Positions 24,601 to 35,569 of a stretch of 64,000 nucleotides of DNA are shown in pieces. The translations under genes and the position numbers were made by a program. Origin of the DNA: Paracentrotus lividus (taxonomy: Eukaryota; Echinodermata; Echinoidea; Camarodonta; Echinidae); the NCBI GenBank assembly GCA_940671915.1, contig CALNVZ010000649.1, forward strand, positions 1,950,774-2,014,773, written 5' to 3'. Position 1 is the first letter of the stretch; every line of letters begins with the position of its first letter. The notes below the pieces were generated by a model that made no database searches, was not told the DNA's origin, and saw nothing but the letters and a program-made list of their open reading frames with translations.

Positions 24601-27600
24601 AAAATAATAATAATAACAATGATAATAAATAAATGAAAAAAGAATTTAAAAAATAAATAAATAAATGAATAAATAAAATAATTAAAAATAGATATATAAA
24701 TAAATACAATAAAATAATATAAAAAACAACATCAACTAAACAAAAGAAAACAAACGAACAAACAAAAACAAAAACAAATTGTACTTCATACAGGGGCTAT
24801 AATGCATACCAATCCACAAAATTTTGATCTGGATCCCAATTTGATTTTTTTTTTTTTTTTTTTTTTTTTTAAATGATGTGAACCCCTTAAATAATCAAAT
24901 TAAATGAAAATTTAGTTATTTGTCCTTACCTGCTCTTCGTCTCTGGTCAGCGGACACCCTAGACAGTGACGTCATGGCTTGTTTCCTGGCCCTCTCTGAT
25001 AACCTATTCCTCGCTGCCATCTGAACATGATTAGGAGCCTCTTCATCATCGTCATCGTAGTCGTCATCGACGCCGTAAATCCTGCAGTGCGCACATAAAG
25101 AGTGAGTTGGATGTCTACGGGTTGTCGAAGTTCGAGCGGCTGATGGCGATTGGCGAGCAGACCTTTTCTTGTCCGGTTCCATTTCAGCCAAGATAGCAAG
25201 CTGGATACAAATGAGACTTTCGTTTATCTCTTCGGTCGATATCAAAATCCAGGCGATATTTAACATTCATTTTATACATACGTGTATTTATTTTATATAT
25301 ATTATTAGTTTCAAAGAAAATTACTTCCTCGTGCAAATTAAGACGAAATGGGAGCAAAAAGCAATCTCCACGTCATATCTTGGAATCTTCTTTCCTCCAT
25401 GCAAGGTCGCATTGCATGTATACACAAGGTGGATTCTCACTTCGCGGAGAGGTCTCTACAACTCGGACAATAATCGGAGACGACTCCGGTAATTTCCCGT
25501 TGCAGAGACCTCTCACAGACGTCTCGGCGACGGAAAAAATCCATACGTAAGCATGTTCCATTTTCCCGCGACTCATGAGACGTCGCGGAGAGGAAACGTC
25601 TCCGCGACGAGTCTCAAATACTCATATCCGTTCCAAACTAGTTTTCATGGCAAGTGAGATACCACCATTAACTTGCAAAATAGTACTACATATTTTCACG
25701 ATAATTGTGGCGATGTCATTTGTTCTTGATAGGTAAGGTGTTCCTTCTCAAAAACTTTATTGATTAATTTTCAAACATAATATTCATTATAAAAACAGTT
25801 CCGGCAATCAAATCATAATAATACTTAAACAAATTATTCATGCTAAGATATAAGTTAAGGTTAATTAAAAAATAACACGAACATTTTGTTCCAATTCTAA
25901 GCATTGTTTGAAACGATCATAAATATATCATTGTATATATAGGCCCTTAGCCAACGTTATGACCAACAATTATGCCTCAGATCCCTTGAAGATAATGATA
26001 CTGTAACTGTTTCTTACTTGTTTTTCTCCGACTCGACCTAGCCATGTTTCTCTGTCCATTTTGTTAATATCCTTGATAGCTTCATCCATGTCTCGGACCC
26101 TCGATCTGTTCTCATGTTCTCTCTTCTCATTCAAGGAATCCCTGGGAGAAAAAACACATTGCTTGATTATTTGGGCCAAGATTTTGGAATGCCCTCGACT
26201 CCAGAAGTATTGATTCTGTCAGCATAGCTGTCTTCAAACGTAAACTAAAGCTGTACTTATTGAGTAATTATATAGTTGACTCATAAACTGATCATGATAT
26301 GTTTCTCACCATAATCCATTCCTCTATTTTATAGACTCTATATTGTTTCTGCCAACTTACCTTTTTTCCCTTCCTTCTCTTTCTTCTTGTCTACTGAAAA
26401 TATGTAATTTATCTCTTATCTTTTTTTATATTTCACTCTCAATTTTTTCTCTCTCACAATCCTAAAATCGCTCCTCCTCCCTTCTTTTTGTATATAGACC
26501 TTCCTCCCTTCTTTTTGTATATAGACCTTCCTCCCTTCTTTTTTATGTTTCCATTTATTCATAATCCTCTTGGACTTAGTTTGATTGTATTGCATTTGTT
26601 ACCATATCTTTGTATTTTTTTTACCAATAATTTTTGTTTTAAGTTAAGCACCTTGTTAAACACAACTAAGGGCTCTAATCACAAGCCTTGCTTTCCAGGA
26701 GTCCTAAACCTCTCATTCATAATATTATACATGTATTTTTTTACTGTTGTTATCATGATGTTATAATGATCTTTGTATGATTGTTTGATTGGTTTAAATA
26801 AATTGAACTTGAACTTGAACTTGAACTTTGTCATGCAGACGTCCCACTACACGCTTGGGCTCACCGTTGACGACGCGGAGGACATTTCATCAACACTTCT
26901 CGTCTGACAAGTTGTCAGATGTCAGAACTGATATCTTTTCTTGCTGTTGATTGGCTGAGCAGCATTGTTACTATTGGTAAATTTCGAATAAAAGAGGACT
27001 CAGATACAATATCCGTCAAGTCCTTTCATGAAACGCTCCTCAGATGTGGAACGGCGCATTGCGTAAACTGGACCATAGAGTTAGTGCGTATTTAACTCTG
27101 TGAACTGGACCCAGAACGCGGTCAACTAATGGTATTATGGTTATAGAACATATTAACAATTGAATCTATCCCGCAATCAAAATAAAAAGTTGCAGTGCGA
27201 ACAGGGGGCATTTCATCCAAGGACTTGTCGGACATTTTATCTGACGAATTTGCTCTCGGCCAATCAGATGCAAGCATTTCAGTAACTTATAACAGTTTGT
27301 CGGATAAAACGTCCGACAAGTCCTTTGATGAATGTCCACCTGAGTTGTCCATGTCATTGCCTCTCAATCATTAATCCCTGTAATATATTTACAAAAACAA
27401 AATCACTTTTTATTAAATACCTTCAAATTGAAAAAAGAGGGAAATTTGCCTTCACACTCACTTTTCTACGAGCAGGAAGCACTGTGAATTCTGAGCCCGA
27501 GCTCGTCCTTTGGACTGTACGGTACCGATCTCGTTGCTAACGAAGTTGTACCTGATGATGAAGTTACAGGCAGGGACGTCGAGGCCTTCCTGGACAATGT

Positions 27601-30600
27601 CCGTGGCGATCAGGAGATTGGCCTCGCCTAAAAAAGGGAATGATGTCAGTCGTATATAGTTTGAGAGTCATAATTAGGAAAAGGACATTTTAAAAAGTCA
27701 TAAAACTTCGCATTTAATTTTTTAGGGACCTACTTGTTAGAGGCCTAAGTACAGTGAAAGTAAAACCATAATCGGTTCTTCCCTCTTGATAATTACACGG
27801 ACAACTACCCCGCCCAAAAACCTATATCACCTTACCCTACACCTAACCATATTTCTAGGGGTAATTGTCTAGGTCCTGTCAAGGGGTTAGTTGTCCTGAT
27901 ATGACCATATCTTTTCAATTTGTATTGATGCTGTAACATATTTTGAGATATTGTAACATTACTCTGTAACTTTAGACCAAACATAGTGAAGAACTTAACT
28001 TATTACCACTCGACATTCATAGTGAAGTTAGGCTTTTTCACTCTAAATCTTGTGGTAAAGCACTCCAATTAGAGTGTGTTTCAATTCCTCTACTTTTGGA
28101 GAGTGGGATTATAAATTTAGTTTTTTACTTTTTCAACATGTTCACTCTTTATGTGGGCAATAGTTTAAACGAAAATAACAAGCACCTGTTTCTGAATCTG
28201 TTTAGTGCATCTTCTTGTCTGGCGGCAGTCTGAGCATCTTCTATCTCTTTACCCTGTCCTACGATTCGAGTTGGACGTATCTTTGCCGACCTTGATGACG
28301 ATGGTGATGACGAGAGTGGTGTGAGATGAAGTCCAACAGGGCCACGGTAGCGAAGCGCGTCCTCGCTAGAACAATGCCTTTAAGAAGACGAACATAATAA
28401 GAAGAATCAAGACAATGGCGATCCAAGCGGGGCGCAGGGACGCCCCACCCCATGAAATGAAAACCACTCATTGATGTACATGTTAAAATCGGAAAATTTC
28501 GGCGGGCGCCCCCCCCCCCCCAAATCAGGCCTGGCACAGCCCCTCCTATCCTGAAATCCCGGATCCACCACTGCAAGATGTTAAGCATTCCTTTTAAGTA
28601 GGTCTGTTGACAAACCGCTAGATAATTTTGGAGGTCTCTTGAAAGAGATACAATTATGTGAAATATATAATTGCAAAGCTTTTTCGAATGACGTCATTGG
28701 TGACGAGCAGCGACGAGTGATCAAATCTTAGGGCTAGGAAGTGGTAAAAGACCATTCCATCTTTTCGTTTTCCCCGCGGAAGAAGGGCGCAAATATATAT
28801 TTTGGGGAGATTATTATTAAGATCAAAATTTGTAAAAAGAACAATTCTTTCTTCATATTGAACTATATATATGATATCATAATAATAACATACTCTTTTA
28901 TTTTTATCACAAAATATAAATTCCTCGAAATTAATAGTTATTGTGTCCGCACATGACATTCTTCATGGCAGCGACGATTTATACCATTTTTAATTTAAGA
29001 GTTTAGGAGGTCCGTTAAAGAGAAAGAGTCCCAATAGAAATATCTCACAAACTTTATTTAATTATGTAATAAATAAGAGCAAGTATCAGATAAGTAAGGC
29101 AGTCGGCTGCAGGATGATACATTTAGGAGACTCATTTACAAGAACAAAGTTTTAAGGGATTAAGTAGCTTTCAAAAACAGAGCATTATACCAAGATTAAT
29201 AGAATTATTTGTCCAACAGTAAAAACAAACTACTGAAAGTTTCAGATCAAATGGAAGTCATTTACTACCTTAAAACAGTGTAACAAACAATGCCCAGCAT
29301 ACAGCCGACACCCAGTACCCTATGGTGAGGCTAACCAGGCCGCTAGAGAAGGGGAATTTACAACAGGAAATGGGTGTGTGGAAAAGCACATGGTTTTATA
29401 AACCATCCGGTGTTGGTTTATAAATTTTTGAGTATGAAATCATTGATATCTCGAAGGTAAAGCAAGCAATTAGCTTGCAATTTTGCAGAGATACCAGACT
29501 GACTAAGTGTTTATAATTATGTTGGCAAAATAAGCTAAATCGAATAAATGTGATTTGAATATCATTCAATGTTACTGCATCCCTTTAAGACAAAGAAGAT
29601 ATCGGGATCAAAATATCAAGAGAACGTCCAATAATAAGACAACTTATCGTAAGAGATTGGGGCGTTAAGGGGACAATATTATTGTAATCGGTGTATGTCA
29701 ATTGACCCTAAGCAATTTAAAATCAATGTCCCCTTCCCCATGTTAAACAAATATAATTATGTAATTTATACCTCTCGAATTTGGTATTGTCGTGAATACA
29801 TGATCCAGCTTCCTAACTAATTCGCGAAGTTTAGGTGTGCTCAGGGGGTTTTCTTTTTCTGCTAATCGCTGAAGTTCCTCCACTCGGCACTCATACATCT
29901 CTCTGCATGTCTTCCCGGTTAGGGTCAAGTCGAATTCATCTCGCTTTAGCTCCTTAAATGTTTCAAAGGCATGCAGCACATATATGGCTGGAAGATCATC
30001 GTAAGCCATCAGAGCCATATTGAGCTTTAGAAGATAGGAGGCGGCTGCAAATTAAAAATGTTTAATTTGTTTATGCTGTCTAAAAAAGTAAAAGAAAACA
30101 CGAAAAATAAAAAAATACTCAATACGAATTTCCGATACAATGCATTTATTTAATAACAATACAGCGTTCACCAACCAATGACTTTAATATTTTCAGCAGA
30201 GCTTAATCTATACACAGTTTTTATGAATGAGCAACATTACGACATACGATTATTTTCCTTTTGGATTCTCACGGTATATACTGATGCATCTATTAGGGCC
30301 CATACAACACTCCATAAATATGAAGGAAAAAATCGGCGTAAGTAAGTTAAACGAATGTAAAGGTTGAACATATCCGAGGCCGGACAGTGGGGGCTGGAAA
30401 GTCACAACAAAAAAAAAACCAAACAAATCTATGGTCATTTTCGCGGCTCCGCGGCCCCTGCATATTTGTAAAAAAAAAAAATACTATAATATCATAGGAT
30501 TTTTTTTGCAAATATTTTTTGTTGTTGTCCTCACCATGATAATTCGTACGAATTTCACCCCCCAAAATATTGATATAATCACTTTGGAAATTTAGGATGT

Positions 30601-32523
30601 TAATTTAATTAATATCACCATTGCAGATAACAGGATTTACTTTTCTTGAATTTAGTTATGTCCATGTCGAAAGTGCTTGCTTAAAAAACAAACAAAAAAA
30701 ATGTTCCAAATTACCAGCAAAAATTGACATATTCCCCTCTTTCTGCGCAATGGATGTTATAGGTCCGATCCAGTTTTCATATGCGATTAAACCGTACATC
30801 TGTTGATGATCAGCCCCTGTTCTTCCAACTTTGAACCGTTTCTCCAAGTCCATCATGAGTTTCTTCAGTGTCTTCACAAAGCAGTTGCTGATCAAAGAGG
30901 GCGTCCTTGGTGGTGTCTGAACTATTTCATCCTGCTCGGGTGGTCTATTGATGTTCTCCAGCTCTGTTGATGAAATCATGGAGTTATTTCATGAACTACT
31001 AGATATCTAGGGTGATCGCATTATTATGTTTCAGCAAATTTCCTTACGAAAAACACAAAGAATATAGATTTTTGATTAACTCCTGAACTTACAACAAACA
31101 CAAAACTAAGTAAGGAATTTGGTATTGTTTATTAACACATGAACTCATACCTCAGTATTAGTTTACTTCTGTCGCATCATATTCGTATAACAGAAGACCT
31201 TTGGGAGTATTTTCTTCTTTTTTTTTTTTTTTTTTTTTTGGGGGGGGTGATTATGATGAAAAGTATTATGTTAACCCATTGAGTACTGAATTCTCAATTC
31301 ACACAGTAACACTAAAATGACTTGGGCTGTTTTTTAAGTTACAAATGACTTTACGAACGACTGGTGATCAGTTCTTTGCAAAAATTATTAAGCATGTGAT
31401 TAGTAGGTCTATAGCATCCAACAAACATGTTCCAGTCGTTCAAAAAGTAATTCGTCACTTTACGAAAGAATTGGTGAAACAGCCCCTGTTTTATTTAATG
31501 AAGTAGTGAGGACCGTTTTACCTTTGACGTTGGAGGGATCGGTAACTGTCACTACACCTGTACAGTCTAAGTTGGCACAAAGATTGGCGATGTGACGTAC
31601 GGCATCACGTGATCCACCCGTCCCAATTGATGCAGTTAAACCTGGAATGTGCAAATAATAGGAAAAAATTATTTAACTTTACAAGGCAAATTATATAATG
31701 AAAGGAGATTATCCTGGAAAATGATACAAGAGTGACATTTAAAAATACGATCAACAACCAACCATTGATAGATACTATTAATTTTAAGTACACCCGATGC
31801 GATTCCCTGAAAGATCTTCACGACATGTCAAGAGGATTCTTTGTTTGATTAATCAAGTGACATTTGATCACAGATCACCCCTCTTAGTTTTCCAAATCGT
31901 TGAAGAATTCCACAGATTTTGGCGGGCACTTACCGACGATTTGAGGCAACCCGCCAAAGGGAAGCCCAACCAACCAACCGCCCTTCCTCTGGCACTGAAT
32001 CAGTCGTTTCTTCTCCTGCATATATGCCTTCATGATCTCATTATAAGGGTGTTTCTGAGTCGTATGATGACACTCGTCAAAGATCAGCATGGAGAGTTCT
32101 TCGAACCTGAACTGACCATTACGGAGTGCGTTGACAAGGATCTGAGCAGTGATCATCAAGATCTTCACTCCGACCTCGTCGAACGTCCTCCGGAACTGAC
32201 TGGTCTTCGTGACCGCCACTGCGGAAGTCGGGTTGAAGATATCCCAGAAGGCATCACGCTGTTGACCTTTCAGATGGCGGGTTGGGACGATGAAGGTGGC
32301 TAGATTGAGAAAGAATTAAACAGCATTTTCTAGAGTGTCAAGGATATTTAAATTGCGGATGTTACATGAGACAAACACTAACATACATTGTTGAATACTT
32401 CCCCTCTTCTGTGGTGTACCGTTATGTTAAACCACGAGGGGGTACCTGGTCTAAATAAGAGGGGCAGATTGCCTATAAGCCATACGGTGCCTCTTATTCA
32501 CGCCATACGGTGCCTCTTATTCA

Positions 32524-32565
<42 letters not shown>

Positions 32566-32936
32566 GCGAGGTTTTTTTTTGTGTGTGTTTTATCTGTTAC
32601 TTTTTTTGTGCGGTCCCTCTTTTCTATGATAAGAAGCTCAAGCACATCCTTTATTTCCAGTGAAAAGGGGGAAGCTGCAAAACTATATTTACCTTTAAAA
32701 CGCTTTCCCTTCTTCTCTTCTTCGACCATCCGACGATGGCAGAGCGAAGCAGCCGTCATCGTTTTACCCGAACCGGTGGGTGCACAGATGATGTAGTTAT
32801 ACCCTCGAAGCCCTGGACGAGCCAGCTCTTCCTGGTAGTTCCTCAGCGTCTTGGCACGTCTCATCTTTCTACTGCTGGAACTCCTGGAAGAAACCTTGAA
32901 GTTCAGATTAAGGGCCACTGTTCCTTTAGAAGACAT
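24003..32936 (-). CDS. RIG-I-like receptor gene A (LGP2-like layout, possibly damaged)
   Basis: Second RLR, downstream of gene B on the same strand. Ten GT-AG exons sum to 2043 nt, exactly 681 codons, close to the length of CARD-less vertebrate LGP2. Motifs: APTGSGKT, VPTRHL, DECHHTT, GLTASIGTG, IATDIVQEGLDVP, QSKGRAR. No CARD or other N-terminal domain is visible before the helicase. Two oddities stand out. The Hel2 exon at 28186-28377 carries in-frame stops, although a shifted frame inside it is well conserved. The proposed last exon ends the protein right after the second Cys pair. Either this is a young pseudogene or the assembly has two compensating one-base errors. Upstream exons beyond 32936 cannot be excluded. 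Confidence 0.8.
24540..24720. repeat. (AAAT)n-rich tract
   Basis: Imperfect AAAT and AAT units, between gene A exons 10 and 9. Confidence 0.95.
24930..25200 (-). CDS. Gene A exon 9: divergent C-terminal domain start
   Basis: 271 nt beginning LAILAEMEPDKKRSARQSPS and containing HSLCAHCRIYGVDDDYDDDD. The CAHC pair sits where gene B has CNKC, but the rest is divergent, with a Ser/Arg-rich start and an acidic run. Acceptor ATCCAG, donor GTAAGG, phase 1 out, matching gene B exon 6. Confidence 0.72.
26018..26141 (-). CDS. Gene A exon 8: pincer helices
   Basis: 124 nt, the same length as gene B exon 5, encoding DSLNEKREHENRSRVRDMDE and AIKDINKMDRETWLGRVGEKQ-like helical sequence. Acceptor CTCCCAG, donor GTAAGA, phase 0 out. 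A truncated LINE tail starts about 20-40 bp upstream of the acceptor, inside the intron. Confidence 0.87.
26160..26828 (+). mobile_element. 5'-truncated LINE 3' end (CR1/L2-like)
   Basis: 26182-26286 encodes FWNALDSRSIDSVSIAVFKR and then KLKLYLLSNYIVDS and stop, the usual C-terminal ending of non-LTR reverse transcriptases. A 3' UTR follows with a (TTGAAC)n tail at 26803-26828, and the element sits in the gene A intron between exons 8 and 7. Only the extreme 3' end is present, as expected of incomplete reverse transcription. Confidence 0.75.
26875..27040. mobile_element. Diverged relative of MITE family F
   Basis: GGACATTTCATCAACAC at the left and GTCAAGTCCTTTCATGAAAC at the right resemble family F ends. 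The core differs apart from a GATTGGCTGAG word. In a gene A intron. Confidence 0.45.
27202..27342. mobile_element. Foldback MITE family F, copy 2
   Basis: CAGGGGGCATTTCATCC...GATGAATGTCCACCTG with the shared CCAATCAGATGCAAGC core. In the gene A intron between exons 8 and 7. Confidence 0.88.
27462..27627 (-). CDS. Gene A exon 7: helicase motifs V and VI
   Basis: 166 nt, the same length as in gene B. It encodes EANLLIATDIVQEGLDVP, NFIIRYNFVSNEIGTVQ and SKGRARAQNSQCFLLVEK. The QxxGRxR core of motif VI is kept; the following Arg of gene B is Ala here. The frame is fully open. Confidence 0.92.
28186..28377 (-). CDS. Gene A exon 6: start of Hel2, frame disturbed
   Basis: Starts GIVLARTRFATVALLDFI in the frame set by exon 5, then runs into TAG. 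A frame offset by one base carries KIRPTRIVGQGKEIEDAQTA and ARQEDALNRF, the homologue of gene B exon 3. The exon length (192) is a multiple of three and both end phases fit the neighbours, so two compensating one-base differences about 110 bp apart would explain it. A run of His and Ser codons marks the first shift. A MITE edge is 35 bp upstream of the acceptor. Confidence 0.75.
28413..28573. mobile_element. GCGGATCCA-end MITE beside gene A exon 6
   Basis: Ends CAATGGCGATCCAAGCGGGG and, inverted, CAGTGGTGGATCCGGGATT. The interior has GAAAACCACTCATTGATGTA, shared with 57587-57715. Its edge is 35 bp from the splice acceptor of exon 6. Confidence 0.7.
28574..29771. other. Gene A intron between exons 6 and 5
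   Basis: A stretch of about 580 bp (29010-29590) starts CCGTTAAAGAGAAAGAGTCC and ends GCATCCCTTTAAG, and may be an unclassified repeat. No exon seen. Confidence 0.4.
29772..30044 (-). CDS. Gene A exon 5: Hel2i, second part
   Basis: 273 nt encoding ASYLLKLNMALMAYDDLPA, HAFETFKELKRDEFDL, CRVEELQRLAEKENPLSTPK and VFTTIPNSRG. Acceptor TTGCAG, donor GTATAA, phase 1 at both ends. It aligns with the second half of gene B exon 2, including the ENPLSxPKL stretch. Confidence 0.9.
30715..30963 (-). CDS. Gene A exon 4: Hel2i, first part
   Basis: 249 nt encoding ELENINRPPEQDEIVQTPPR, VKTLKKLMMDLEKRF and YENWIGPITSIAQKEGNM, the Hel2i counterpart of gene B exon 2. Acceptor CAACAG, donor GTAATT, phase 1 at both ends. 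Confidence 0.88.
31324..31485. mobile_element. Single-copy MITE, relative of the 21.7-kb satellite
   Basis: Ends GGGCTGTTTT and AAACAGCCC. The interior (minus strand) reads GAACGACTGGAACATG, ACTAATCACATGCTTAA, GAACTGATC and CGTTCGTAAAGT, the order of one satellite unit. Lies in the gene A intron between exons 3 and 4. Confidence 0.8.
31522..31641 (-). CDS. Gene A exon 3: motif III
   Basis: 120 nt encoding GLTASIGTGGSRDAVRHIAN and LCANLDCTGVVTVTDPSNVK. Acceptor TTCCAG, donor GTAAAA, phase 1 at both ends. A MITE (31324-31485) begins only 36 bp past the exon end. Confidence 0.9.
31934..32299 (-). CDS. Gene A exon 2: rest of Hel1 with DECH box
   Basis: 366 nt encoding ATFIVPTRHLKGQQRDAFW, KILMITAQILVNALRNGQF and MLIFDECHHTTQKHPYNEIM, ending LPQIVG at a GTAAGT donor in phase 1. 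Clearly homologous to the same stretch of gene B exon 1. Confidence 0.9.
32525..32564. repeat. Poly(T) tract in gene A intron 1
   Basis: About 40 T on the plus strand, so A-rich in the transcript, near exon 1. Other poly(T) runs are at 11485-11518, 12164-12193, 13627-13650, 24847-24870 and 38469-38502. Confidence 0.95.
32693..32936 (-). CDS. Gene A exon 1: start and Walker A motif
   Basis: The proposed start is Met 32936 (MSSKGTVALNLNF); an in-frame Met at 32984 is the alternative. The exon encodes RRAKTLRNYQEELARPGLRG, then YNYIICAPTGSGKTMTAASL, and ends RFK at a GTAAAT donor in phase 1. A CTTCCAG acceptor-like site near 32888 leaves open that the exon really starts there and receives an upstream exon. 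Gene B lacks the intron that follows. Confidence 0.78.
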
Positions 32937-33050
32937 AGAATTTCCCATTAATGTTCGGACGAACGATAAACGCAGGATGGTCATCGATCAAGTTGGTTTT
33001 GGAACTAGGTTTACACAGTCAGGAAACTTGCATCATTCTCCATGATTGTT

Positions 33051-33648
33051 CACTCTAAAAAGGAAGGGTCAAATTTGACCCATTCTTGTTCACTCGTGAC
33101 CCGGACTCTGGGTCCATATACTTCCTCGGTCAATTCAATTCGGATTCTGCATCAAACGTTCTGATTGACCCACATTCCACCTCAAAGGATCTTTTTGATC
33201 TGGATTCTGGGTCAAAATCAATCAATCAATCAATCAAAGTTTATGCCCCTGAAGTACCCAGATTCCGGATCAAAAGTTCAGGTGAGCATTTCATAAAAGG
33301 TCTTGTCGGTCATTTTATCCGACAAACTGTTATAAGCTACTGAAATGCTTGCATCTGATTGGCTGAGAGCAAATTTGTCGGATAAAATGTCCGACAAGTC
33401 CTTTGATGAAATGCCCCCCTGATTAACCCAATTCCGGGGTCAATAAAAGTGACTCTTCTCAAATTGACCAGAAAAGTGTATGGCCTCAATGGACCCATAT
33501 TCTAGGTCAAAGGTAATAATCAACGCGGATTCTGGGTCAAAGGTTCCAATTGATCAGGATTCCGAGGCAATAGGTTGATGACTCCGATAAGGGTCAATTT
33601 TTTATCAGGTTGAAGAGTAAAAAAAATGACCGTTCATTTTTAAGAGTG
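33051..33648. mobile_element. CACTCT-end MITE with a family F copy inside
   Basis: Ends CACTCTAAAAA...TTTTTAAGAGTG. The interior repeats GACCCGGATTCTGGGTCA-like words about ten times. Family F copy 3 is nested at 33279-33421. Confidence 0.65.
33279..33421. mobile_element. Foldback MITE family F, copy 3 (inverted)
   Basis: CAGGTGAGCATTTCATAAAA...TTTGATGAAATGCCCCCCTG. The core is in the opposite orientation to copies 1, 2 and 4 (GCTTGCATCTGATTGGCTGA). Confidence 0.88.
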
Positions 33649-33939
33649 TAGGTTCACACTCGCGAATAAAATATACACTCACTACTCACTGGTATTGCAA
33701 CCTAGCTAAAATGCTATATTTTTCAATTTTACAAGTCTTTTTTATGTTTTCATATTTAATTCATGGTCAGAGATATATTGAATATTTTTGTATATTCTGA
33801 AACCGGCGATTTGTCTCTTTTTATACCTGAGAGCAGTAGATGACTAGACCCGGACAATGTTTAAACAAATTGGCCACAAAAGAACGAAGCCCAGAAAAAT
33901 GAAATTTTTAGAGGTTGGGATTATCAGTGAATAATATTA

Positions 33940-34187
33940 TTAACTCTTTGCCTGCCAAATTCGACCACAGTCACAATTGTACTTATTAACTATACAATCG
34001 TAATAATTCATTTTCTCTGTAATGGCTGGGCTAAAAGATCTGAAAATCACTGACAATGCTAGGATCAGGTCTGCGGCATAATTTCTCATAGTTCATACTT
34101 AGCAAATATTGTTATACTATTTTTAACAATTAAAGAGAAAAGTCTTCTTTTTTATGCTTAAAATTAATGTGGCGTGCAAAGAGTTAA
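33940..34187. mobile_element. TTAA-flanked MITE, copy 1
   Basis: Both ends are TTAA followed by CTCTTTGCCTGCCA-like inverted repeats. The TTAA target fits piggyBac-type transposition. 248 bp counting both TTAA copies, the same as copy 2. Confidence 0.8.
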
Positions 34188-34349
34188 GGAGGAGTCATAT
34201 TTCTCCGCAAACTGTTTACATGTTCATTATACAGCGCGGTTCCAGGGGGGCGCCCTCCACCCACCAAAAGAAAAAAAAAAAAAAAAAAAAAAGGAGAAAA
34301 AGGAGAAAAAGGGAGAAAGAAGGGAAAAGAGAGAGAGAAAAGAAGAAAA

Positions 34350-35243
34350 TGAAGAAAATGAAAGAAATAATAATAATAATAATAATAATTAAACTTATAT
34401 AGCGCCTTTTCCATGGGACACAAAGCGCTGCACTGCTCCCTCAGGGAAATTCAAAATAAATGATCAGGGGTATGAAGGATACAGATATGTTTTTAAATTA
34501 GATTTGAAGGAGGTAAGTGTCTTGCTATTTCTTAAAGATGAAGGGAGCCTATTCCAGAGACGAGGAGCGAGTGATTGAAAGGAATTGAAGCCAGCCTGCT
34601 TATGGGACCTGGGAACAACAAATGTGGGAGCCGAGGCAGATCTGAGCGAATATGATGTACGTTGTGGTTGCAGGAGTGAAGAAATGTATTGAGGAAGTGT
34701 GGATGAAATGGTTTGAAAGGTTTGAACTAGAATTCGGTATTGTATACGTTCATGTACAGGGAGCCAGTGAAGTTCGTTAAGGAGAGGGGTAGCATGTGAC
34801 CATTTTGACTTCTGAAAAATTAGTCGGGCACACCTATTCTGGAGGCGTTGGAGCTTGTCAAGATTTTGTTTTGTTATACAACCAAGCAAGCAACCACCGT
34901 AATCCAGCCTGGAGAGCACAAGAGCTCGGACTACATTATGACATATGTCTTCGTCTAGAAAACCCCTGATACGACTTAGATTGTAAATCCGCCAATTAAG
35001 GGAACGACATAAATTATTAACATGATCAGACATTTTCAATTCGCTATCAAGCACCACACCCAGATTTCTGATAGTGGGTGATAAGGCAATCTGCTCATCC
35101 CCAATGTGAAATGTATAGTTACTAAGCCGACAATATTGATAAGCAGATGATGCAACAAAAAATTCAGTTTTTCCTGAGTTTAGCTTCAATTTGTTATGGA
35201 TGAGCCAGGATTGTATCTCGTCAAAACACTTTGAAAGACGGAA
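34350..35243 (-). mobile_element. 5'-truncated CR1/L2-like LINE nested in the composite repeat
   Basis: 34464-35189 is open for 241 codons and reads on to about 35237: KLNSGKTEFF, NLGVVLDSELKMSDHVN, YGGCLLGC, ELHWLPVHERIQYRI, LWNRLPSSLRNSKTLTSFKS. This is the thumb and C-terminal part of a CR1-group reverse transcriptase. The 3' end shows TTATATAGCGCC and an (AAT)n tail. GAAATAA occurs on both sides, a likely target duplication. The catalytic palm is missing. Confidence 0.88.
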
Positions 35244-35569
35244 ATAAGAGAAGGGAATAAAGCCCGATGTTTGTAAAATATTCGCAAAACTTCATTCAAC
35301 AAGAAGCGCGAAATAGGCCTAATTGACTTCTAACTGACCATAACTAAGGCCTATAGTCATGTGTGGGGGGAGGGTCCACGAAGCCGATTTTTCTCATTTT
35401 TTTTTAACACTAGAAAAACATTAATGACGAAAAGTAAAAATAAGGAAAAATATTTATAACTGAAGTTTCAAAATTTTACAAAGAAAAGAGGCCTCGTGGA
35501 CCCTCGACCTAGGGGGCCCTCGGCCTCGATGGAAAATAGTCGGCCTCGTTGGAATACTAGAAAGTGCCC

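Noticed and set aside
31797-32303. 168-codon plus-strand frame
   Set aside because: Antisense shadow of gene A exon 2, whose minus frame carries the DECH motif.
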